Below are positions 52,340-61,004 of a stretch of DNA of 64,000 nucleotides, piece after piece. Below the pieces are notes generated by a model, which was given only the letters and a program-made list of their open reading frames with translations, searched no databases and was not told the origin of the DNA. The DNA comes from Panopea generosa (taxonomy: Eukaryota; Mollusca; Bivalvia; Adapedonta; Hiatellidae). The stretch is taken from assembly GCA_029582155.1 (NCBI GenBank), contig CM055894.1, positions 34,877,132 through 34,941,131 of the forward strand. Reading direction: 5' to 3'. Positions within the stretch are counted from its first letter, which is position 1. Every line of letters starts with the position of its first letter. A program made the position numbers and the translations under genes.

Positions 52340-52526
52340 TGGCATATCCAGTTTTATAAGTGGATGAAGATTTCAGAATGAATCTGAGTAGGAGCACCGT
52401 CCTTTTGTATGTAACTGGCACATTTTCTCACTAAATGTTTTCGGAGTGAGCGTTTATCGAACCTTAGCGGTGAGGGGTAAGTGCTCTTGAGACGGCGCCT
52501 TATACCACTCGGCCACGGTGGACACA
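52340..52526 (-). mobile_element. tRNA-derived SINE, X3 copy
   Basis: Counterpart of the SINE at 8624 and 17476, with an intact A box TGGCCGAGTGG. Confidence 0.6.
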
Positions 52527-52750
52527 TTGAACTCAGAACATCTGAGTAAGTTACGGAATGGCTAGGGATAGTGCCGACTACATGATCTTGTTCCTTTCTA
52601 TTTGAAATTTATGGTAGTAAAAATACCATATGAAGATAGACCTATATGTCCTTTTCGTTTCAATAAATACTGTTTGAAGGAATCAATAGATATTTTCAAT
52701 TCTAATATATTTATTCGTAGCACAAAAAAACATTATTTTATATTGCACAG

Positions 52751-52789
52751 ATTCTGTCATAAAATACAACGAGGAAAATAGTTATGATT
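52751..52789 (+). CDS. Weak candidate exon C5
   Basis: CACAG acceptor, 39 open bases, donor GTTTAC; the first codon is AT rather than the AA of C1 and C2. Confidence 0.25.
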
Positions 52790-53339
52790 GTTTACTCTAT
52801 TTTCTACACACAGAATATACGTAATATGTTTATAAACGAGATCATTTTTTCACGTAACGCTGTATTAGTTTATTAAAATAAATATTTCAGGCGAACACAC
52901 ATTGTTATGCTGTATCAATTTCCATCTAAAAACATTTAAGTATGTATATATAGACGGTAATGTTTGCAGGCAGACACATCGGATACACAATCGTTCTGTC
53001 GTTATTTATATCGTTAATCAATTATATGTTTTATGTGTAATCTGACTTTGAAATATAATTAATTTGATGAATAGTTACAGTTATACATAGAACATGTGTC
53101 TGTATGTGTGTTCCTAGCGGCTCGATTGTCACGTCTATCGGCGTTTATCGTATGGCTGCCCATATCCGCACATGTCTATATGTTTAACTGTCTCCCTTGA
53201 ATCTCTTCCTGATGCTCAACATAATACTCACCATGTATCATCTGTGTCCTTGTGTGAACACATGCCAGTTGCTATCTGTCTCTATTTTACATGATGTTGC
53301 TCTTATACCCGTTGATATTGTTTTATATTTATTACTCAG

Positions 53340-53395
53340 ATCGGTTGAATGAAGAAAGTATTCCTCGTACAAATACATTGAATCTTCCTAAGCCA
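53340..53395 (+). pseudogene. Exon B3 with donor deleted
   Basis: Acceptor TTATTACTCAG ends at 53339 and the frame reads D-R-L-N-EESIPRTNTLNLPKP. Where B1 and B2 have G|GTAAGTTATC, this copy reads TTTAAAAACACTAG: about 11 bases including the whole donor are missing. The exon is probably dead, although the coding part still differs from B1 by only one amino acid (Arg for Pro). Confidence 0.5.
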
Positions 53396-54493
53396 TTTAA
53401 AAACACTAGTTTTTGATTGTTAAACCTATCTGCAGGCATACATGCTTGACTGTGTAATGGCATATAAGATTCAGATATAATTAAACAAGGTCATTACATT
53501 GGAATAGTTGATGTAACCATTTACCATGACGAAGTAAAAATAAGTGTAGTGTACAGGTATTAACAAATTTCAACTGCCATACAACAGCAAGCTTTAGTGC
53601 TAATTATTAAATATTGGTTGCTTTACAGCGCGGTAAACAACTCTGTATGCATTTCAAATGATTATATACACATAAAGTTAGCTGAATCAATCGCTCAGAG
53701 AATATTTAATGGACGCCAGAAACTATTATATGTAAATATCGGTTGATATACAGTGCAATAAACAACTCTGTCTGTGCTCCAAATTTATATACACATTAAG
53801 TTTGCTGAATCAATCGCTTAGAGAATATTTCCTGGAAATCAGAAACTATTGCAGACAGTCATATTTAAAAAATATCTTCCAACAGGAAGATTTGTACTGT
53901 AAATACAGAATATGTCAAAACTAGTGATTGGAAAATAACACTTCATAAGTGATGCTTTAGGCTATTTGACACTGGTTTCATTGTCCACAGTATCGTTCGT
54001 CAAAACTCTCTTATTTGGTGAGGATGCTGTACCTTTAGGGTTCTTGGATAATTACTTAACATAAAACTGGCAATCTTCCGACACGAACTGAACATACATC
54101 AGATAAACCACCAATATTGTAACAATCTTTGCACTACGTAATATTCACATATTTTATGAAATTGGACTTAGTGTACAACTTATCTAATTAAATTTAAAAG
54201 CTAAAAAACTACATGGTTACATCATCAGGTATCATATGACTCAGAGACTGAAGGAGTGTTTTGTTATAGGATCCACAATCGTTCGGTCGTAAATTATATC
54301 GTTAATCAATGATATGTGTTGTATGTTGCATCTATATCACCTTAGTTAAAGGTATAATTAATTAGTTATTGTAACGTTAAAATAAATTTAAATATGTGTG
54401 TCCTTGTGCAAGTATATGTCGGTGCGTACCTGTCTCTATTTTACATGATGTTGCTCTTATAACCGTTTATATTGTCGTATATTTATTTCTCAG

Positions 54494-54586
54494 AGCATCC
54501 GGATAAATTTAATTGGCGGCATTCCATACGTAAAGGAGCTTATAAACATTTTCGACATAAACTTTTTGGACGAGAGAGTGACAACA
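54494..54586 (+). CDS. Candidate cassette exon D4 (31 codons)
   Basis: Acceptor TTTATTTCTCAG ends at 54493; donor GTAAAT at 54587. The 93 bases are phase 1-1, one codon longer than D1. It reads E-H-P-D-K-FNWRHSIRKGAYKHF and ends GRESDN. It is basic and aromatic. It keeps the donor GT that D1 has lost, so it is the most credible HPDK-type exon. Confidence 0.5.
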
Positions 54587-55051
54587 GTAAATTATTTAGA
54601 ATTATTTTTTTCAGATTGTCACGCCCATCTGCCGCAATGTTTTCTTCGCAGTGTGGTTGCATATATCATACAGGCATAGTTAAACGAATCATTAGATATC
54701 TGAATAATGACCAATGTCAGTTTCCCTACATTCATATTAGATATATTTTTATGGCTACATGATCGCAAAGCTGAATGAATTGTGGGGAAATGAATGCTAT
54801 CACCTTCGACAACACTTAAGTATATACATGTTTTTAATATTACAGCCATATACTCTCGTTTACTGACAGTGTACAATTAAAGGCGTAATATATCACTCGA
54901 GACTGATATATGTGTTTCTGAATATGTGTTGATAAACTGACGATATCTAAGTAAACAATACATTTTATTGATTTATTTTATTGTATATATTATAAAAAGC
55001 CGTCACGTGTTCAGTGGGTGGAGCAATAGTCGTTCTAACGTCAGGTCAATT

Positions 55052-55149
55052 TACACAATGGTTTACATGTTTAAATATCCCCTAACTATCACCTTACTCG
55101 TACACAATAGTTTACATGTTTAAATATCCCCTAAATTTCACCTTACTCA
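55052..55149. repeat. Two-copy tandem repeat, period 49
   Basis: TACACAATNGTTTACATGTT TAAATATCCCCTAA is doubled here but single in Z1 (20193-20245) and in the X units. Confidence 0.7.
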
Positions 55150-55231
55150 TACACACTAATTGGAATATAGATTAACGATGGCATACCCATGTGACCTTAT
55201 CGTATGGAGTGGTGTAAAAATGGAAGCGATA

Positions 55232-55413
55232 TATGACATATTTAGTTTTATTAGTGGATAAATACTTCAGCGTTAATATGGGTAGGTACACTATCCTTCC
55301 GCATGTAAATGGCTCACTTTCTCATTTAGTTCTTGGAGTGAGCCTTTCTCGAACTTAAGTGGTGAGAGGTAAGTGATCTTGAGACGGCGCTTCATACCAC
55401 TTGGCCACGAACG
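55232..55413 (-). mobile_element. tRNA-derived SINE, Z3 copy
   Basis: Minus-strand A box TGGCCAAGTGG and diverged B box AGTTCGAGAAAG; the body matches the SINE in Z1. Confidence 0.5.
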
Positions 55414-55636
55414 ACACTCTGAACTCAGAACATCTGAGTATAAATACAGAATGGCTAGGAATATTGCCGACTACATATTCTTGTTCCTTTCGATTTTAAA
55501 GTCATGTAGGTAGAATACCATATGAAGATAGACGTGTAAGCCATTTTCGTTTCAGTGAATACTGTTGAATGCAATCAATAAATAACTTCAATTCCAAAAT
55601 ATTTAGTCGAAGTAATCATTAATATATTTTGCTCAG

Positions 55637-55690
55637 ATACTACCAACCTATTAGACGAGGAAAATAACCAGAAAGAAATTAGTAATGGTG
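55637..55690 (+). CDS. Candidate cassette exon C6 (18 codons)
   Basis: Acceptor TTTTGCTCAG ends at 55636 and a good donor G|GTGAGT begins at 55691. The 54 bases are phase 1-1 and read D-TTNLLDEENNQKEISNGG, polar and acidic. It is 15 bases longer than the other C exons and the only one with a consensus donor. The following ACACAGACTATACGTAATATG matches the flank after the other C exons, so they share an origin. Confidence 0.5.
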
Positions 55691-57256
55691 GTGAGTATAC
55701 TCAATCTTCTACACAGACTATACGTAATATGTTTATTAACGAGTTCATGTAATCACGTAACACTATATTAGTTTATTAAAACAATATGGTTCAAGGTAGC
55801 GTCACAAAACATTGTGCACATGTTAACCTCGTGATCTAGTAGTGCAAATTACTATGGGGTCATTTTAAGTATTTTCTGAAACCATAGATTAAAACAAATA
55901 TCCGAAATTACAAAATTGTCATAATTTATAATCTGTCCATGATAATTTCAAAAAAGAGTGCACAGATGTCATTCAAATTGTTCAGTATTGCATTTTGCTA
56001 TGATGTAGTCCACTTCAATATATTTCTATTATCATGGAACCAATAGCCAACATTTGTTTCAGGTGCATTACTCCAACATTGTTCAAGATAACGTAATGAA
56101 AATTTATCAACCTAGTGTTGTAGTAGTGTCTTTACTAAGAAGTTTTCATATTCTGTATATAATCTGTTACTACAGAAATAATGAACAAAATAACAAATAC
56201 ATTACTTTTCAATGCACATCGACAAACCCTATTGATGAAAGTGTGCCTTTTTATGTGAAGCAGTTTTCATTTTCAAGTTTCTGAAGTTCATTTTTTAATG
56301 GGGTTTAACGCCATTTTCAACATATTTTAGATTATCTAATTAATTGAAAGATAAATATCATTTTCAATACTTTAGTTTAGTATTGTTGCTTTACGTAAAA
56401 CGGAAAAATATAATGCCAAGCAGCCGTTCTTTTATATATTATAAAACTTTCACTGGGGTCATTGATTATAATAAGACTTCCTCGGGAATGGCTATTTATC
56501 ACAAAAACACAACTGTTGGGTGAAACCATTCAAGGACATTACATTGGAATAGTTAATGTAACCATTTACCATGATGAAGTAAAAATGTGTGTACTGTACA
56601 GGTTATAACAACTTCCATCTGCCATACAACAGCAAGATTCAGTACTAATTATCAAACATCGGTTGATTTACAGAGCGGTGAACACATTTCTATGCGCTCC
56701 AAATGAAGTTATCTAAATCAAACACTGCAATATTTGTTTTATAATACAAGCCGTACATGTACATTGTTATATTGTATAAATTTTCATATAAAAAAACGTT
56801 AAGTATGTATAAATAGGCGTTAGCGATTGCAGGCAGTCACATCGAATTCACAATCGTTAGGTCGTTATTTCCATCGTTTTACAACGAGATATGGTGTATG
56901 TGTAATGTGTATCACCTTAGATATATACATGAATTATTGATGTAGTTATTGTGGCGTTGAAAGACAATTAATTTGATCAATAGTAACAGTTATACATAGT
57001 ACTGGTTTCTGTATACATAGGTATGTTGTTAGCTTCTCAATCGAAGTGTCTATCGGCGTTTCATATCTGACTGTTTATCCGCACATGTCTATATGTCTAT
57101 CTACTTGTTTGTTTTGTATCTCTTCCTGATGCATCACAAAATACTCTCCATGCACTATCTATGTCCTTGTGTGAACATATATCGGTGTGTATCTGTCTCT
57201 ATTTGACATGATGTTGCTCTTATAACCGTTTATATTGTTTTATATTTGTAACTCAG

Positions 57257-57328
57257 ATTTGTTCAATTTAGAACGTCGTCCTTTAACAAATGAAGCGAAT
57301 GAAGACATTCAACACAGGAATGAAATCA
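57257..57328 (+). CDS. Candidate cassette exon A5 (24 codons)
   Basis: Acceptor TTGTAACTCAG ends at 57256; the donor is GTATTT, weaker than in other A exons. D-L-F-N-LERRPLTNEANEDIQ then HRNEI. Phase 1-1. Confidence 0.5.
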
Positions 57329-57464
57329 GTATTTTGATGCATCACATAATACTCTCCATGCACTATCTATGTCCTTGTGTGAACATATTTCTGTGTGTAT
57401 CTGTCTCTATTTGATATGATATTGCTCTTATAACCGTTTATATTGTTTTATATTTGTTACTCAG

Positions 57465-57536
57465 ATTTGTTGAATTTAGAACGTCGTCCTTTAACAAATG
57501 AAGCGAATGAAGACATTCAACAAAGGAATGAAATCA
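57465..57536 (+). CDS. Candidate cassette exon A6 (24 codons)
   Basis: Acceptor TTGTTACTCAG ends at 57464; donor GTATTT at 57537. D-L-L-N-LERRPLTNEANEDIQQ then RNEI. It differs from A5 at two codons (Leu/Phe, Gln/His). If both exons are read through their donors, ORF sequence continues into the intron to a stop at 57626, so retention would give a distinct C-terminus. Confidence 0.5.
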
Positions 57537-59940
57537 GTATTTTATTTAAAATTATTGTGTCTGATTGTCACGTCCATCTGCGGACATGCATGCTTGACGG
57601 TGTATTTGCATATCTGATTCAGATATAGCTGAGGCAATTGCTATAATTTTTCATGCGCTCAAGTTCCGCCCAAAAAGGGAAGCAATTTTGTCGAGGATAT
57701 TATTGACCCTATTTCGGATGCCACTCTCATTACGGATACACCTCTTCTGTTTTTAGTTTATATAAATGACATAGTATCTGATATTCACTCCAACATACGA
57801 CTTTTTGCCGATGATACAAGCCTTTACTTTATAATTAATCATAATAATGACATTGTTAATGCAGCACAGACATTAAATTCTGACATAAATAAAATATCTG
57901 AATGGTCAAATAAATGGCTGGTTACTTTTAATCCATACAAAACAGAATCAATGCATGTAACTCGCAAACGCACTCAACCTATTCACCCCCCACTTTTTAT
58001 GCAGAACCAACAAATTATAGATGTGTCATCTCACAAACATCTAGGATTATTCTTATCAAATAACTGCAGCTGGCACACTCATATTGACTATATTAAGAAT
58101 AAAGATTGGTCTAGAAAATAAATATTATGAGAAAACTAAAATTTCAGTGAGATAGAAAATCACTAGAAACAATCTACATGTCATTTATTAGACCCTTATT
58201 GGAATATGCAAATGTTATTTGAAATAATTGTACAAATTATGAAAAATATGAACTTGATAAAATACAGTATGAAGCTGCGCGAATAACAGCTGGAGTTACA
58301 AAACTTATATCTATCAATAACCTGAATTCTGAAGTAGGATGGAAAAGTCTTGAAACTCGTCGAACTAAACACAAACTTACTCTTTTTTATAAAATGATCC
58401 ACGGAATGGTCCCACCATATCTATGTTCATTGGTTCCTTCTCTTACAAATGCAAGTTCCACGTACAACCTCAGAAATAATAATAATATTCAAATTCCTTC
58501 TTCAAGAACAGCTCTGTACTAAAATTTCTTTATTCCTTCCGTTGTCCGTGACTGGAACACTCTCCCACTTGAAACAAAACAAGCCTCTTCTCTGAATGCT
58601 TTTAAACATAAATCGAAAATAACGAACCAAAAGTACCTAAGTTCTTTTACATAGGTACAAGGAAATGCCAATTATTCCAAGCCCGCCTCCAAACGAGTTG
58701 TAGTGCACTTAAACAACATCTATTTCTTAAACACATTGAAGACTCTCCCCTGTGTACATGTGGACAAATAGAAAGTACAGTTCACTTCTTTCTCAATTGT
58801 CACCTTTACTAGCATCAACGCATACCACTCCTGACATCTGTCAGTGAGTTATGTACAGTTTCTTTAAATATACTCCTTTTTGGTGAACCACAACTCTCTT
58901 ATGACAATAATGTTAAAATATTTGAAGCAGTTCACAAAAATATTTTATCCACTAATCATTTCTCCTGAACATGTAAGTAAGTCTGAAGAAATAACAAGGC
59001 TATTTCTATTTAAGTGGTAAGGTCAGCACGTCTCCCAATTTCGTCCATGCCGTTTAGAACTTGTTCAAAAATATTAACCGTTATTATTATGTGAATTCAA
59101 ATAATTATCAATTACTTTAATCATTTAAATCACCTTTCTTTTTTTTTCTAATTACTCACTTTATTTTCTAAGTTTCTTAAATATATCAGAAACAATATTC
59201 CTAAAAGTATGTTAAACATTTGTATTAAATATACTTTGAACTATGTTATATTCGTAATGGTAAAAGCATCAATCAAATTGTTGATAATCTGCCAAATTTG
59301 TTCACAATTGATATATGTCATGGAAAAGAACTTTATAAGATTTTATATTCCGTTCTAATCCATATTTATACCTAAACTTATATGTATATATATGTACACT
59401 TGAATGAATAAATATTTTTAAACCAAGTGTGACTGGTTTAGAGTGAAACAATTTTAAATTTATATTCTTTGTAAACTTGTGAATGTGCTTTTGGAAGCAT
59501 AATAGCGTGGCAAGTAGCATGGGTAAACATCTGAAGTTATCTATAGCATAAAAACAATGCCACAATTATACCCCTTGTCGACATAGTGTTATCGTTACTC
59601 TTGGTATTGAAAATATCACGGTCGTTCAACTATCGGAATAAATACCTGACTGTGTCTAAACAAAATATATTTTCAATTTATATTTTTAAATCAATCAATG
59701 ACATTCTACCGTGAACAATGAAGATTATTCATCAATTATGTGAAGTTCATGATATTTGTTTCATATTCACTGTTTGTTTGCTGCAACTGTGCTTTTGAAA
59801 ATAACTTCTTCTAAAAAGTTGACTGCGATTATGTTAATATTACGATATGTACAATTATGTTAATTACGACTATGTATATTGAAATCTGATTGTTTTACTT
59901 TGCCGTTTTTCTCTGGACATTTGAGTAGTATAATAGGAGC
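57537..59940 (+). repeat. Segmental duplication unit Y4, internally deleted
   Basis: After exon A6 the Y intron runs about 200 bases, then at 57740 jumps from the equivalent of 268 in Y1 to that of 2498 inside the LINE, deleting about 2.2 kb. The rest follows Y5 (LINE, then 12318-12840 equivalents) until it diverges near 59940. Confidence 0.8.
57741..59424 (+). pseudogene. Non-LTR retrotransposon RT fragment, copy 4
   Basis: Starts inside the RT at PLLFLVYINDI, keeps [10 protein letters not shown], then KWLVTFNPYKTESMH. It retains the Ser codon in IYMSFIRPLLEYANVI where copies 1 and 3 have a stop, but has a frameshift near 58115 and a changed residue in VI*NN. The C-terminal zinc-like CTCGQIESTVHFFLNC is intact, unlike in copies 1 and 2. 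Confidence 0.75.
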
Positions 59941-61004
59941 TAAAATAGACCTCTTCGACATTTTTGAGTATGCGACATTCTTGAGCAAACCGAATACGAA
60001 GAAAATCGATAATCGTCGAAGGCGAACGAACGCGGTATATTAGTCGTAATTATCACAAACGATCTTAAACGGAAACGGCCGAGCGAGTATCGGCTTTTAT
60101 TTTACTTCTTAGGTTAAAGAAGGAAATAGCTCGAAGTTTTATTTGTTTACATTATGTATATATAACTTAATATAGAAAACAGTAGTAAAAACGTTATTGC
60201 GCAAATTGTTTTATTAGATTTTACAAAATAGTATTCTCATCATACGTTCGTTATTGAAAGATTACCCGTATACTTGTTAAGGTTCTTAAAAGCTATTAAA
60301 TGATTGTCTTAATTGAATGAAGCTTAATTAAAGTTTAACTCTTTTAACGGCGTAACAATAATAATTAGATGAAGTTGGGAATATATGACCAAATTAACTT
60401 TAAGAGTAATCGTCGAAGTAAATTTTGTGGCTAAACTTATAGCCTACATAAATAATGGGTATGCATATTCCAGTTTGTATATACTGAAAGTATAGTATAG
60501 ATCAGTTTGCTTAAGGCAAACATGTGTATTTGACAACAGATGGGGGTATTTGATAAAGAAATATTAGCGCACTGATGATATTTCGACCAGTATGTTATAG
60601 GTAATCTGTCAACATTGAGGATTTAGTTTTAACGCCTCATTTAAATGAGTTTACTCTACACTTCTAATGCATAGACTTTAAAAACAAGGAGCCAACAAAA
60701 AGTGGTTGAAGAGTTACAAAACATAACACATTAATTTAAACTTATTTGATAACATTAAAAAGCGTTACTAAAGCGAAATGTATGCAACCAACAAAATAAA
60801 ATGTGATGTGCACATTCTATGCCCTTATAAAACGTTTGCGTTAACTGGGAGTATACTAGTATGTAATACTAATATGTATGTAATCACCAATCGCTAAATT
60901 CGTATATAAACATTTGTTATGATGATATTTTCTGTAGGAAAACATAATATTTTGATGTTTGTTGTTTTGTTATTAGTAGTTATAAAATTATATAAAAGTA
61001 TATA
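59941..61004. other. Unique, non-duplicated stretch
   Basis: No copy elsewhere in the window and no convincing exon. The left part (59960-60110) is richer in CpG (TCGAAGGCGAACGAACGCGG), the rest is AT-rich. It stands where unit X4 should have its CG-rich element and exon A. Confidence 0.5.

Larger units (their letters stand above)
48266..53480 (+). repeat. Segmental duplication unit X3
   Basis: Full-length counterpart of X1 and X2 with exons A4, C5 and the damaged B3. It keeps the 630 bases missing from X2. A short deletion near 50545 removes the stretch found at 6798-6850 in X1. The interval 48560-52340 shows no exon. Confidence 0.85.
53481..57030 (+). repeat. Segmental duplication unit Z3
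   Basis: Carries the 125-base doubling (53605-53850), exon D4, the SINE, exon C6, and sequence at 56090-56330 that resembles X at 8390-8600 but here lies after exon C rather than before it. It lacks the Tx1-like LINE found in Z1 and Z2: the site reads AATAACTTCAATTCC at 55580. Confidence 0.7.
57031..57536 (+). repeat. 208-base microduplication of exon A with its acceptor tract
   Basis: The segment from TTTTGATGCATCACA (57333) through the pyrimidine tract and exon repeats the segment from about 57125. The exon starts are 208 bases apart. Only the first copy has the CG-rich element (57031). The intron between the two exons would be 136 bases, made only of the acceptor tract. Confidence 0.75.

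Noticed and set aside
4755..57536. Assignment of the cassettes to a named diversified gene such as Dscam, Sp185/333 or FREP
   Set aside because: No immunoglobulin, lectin, fibrinogen or other known domain is encoded; only the organisation is similar.
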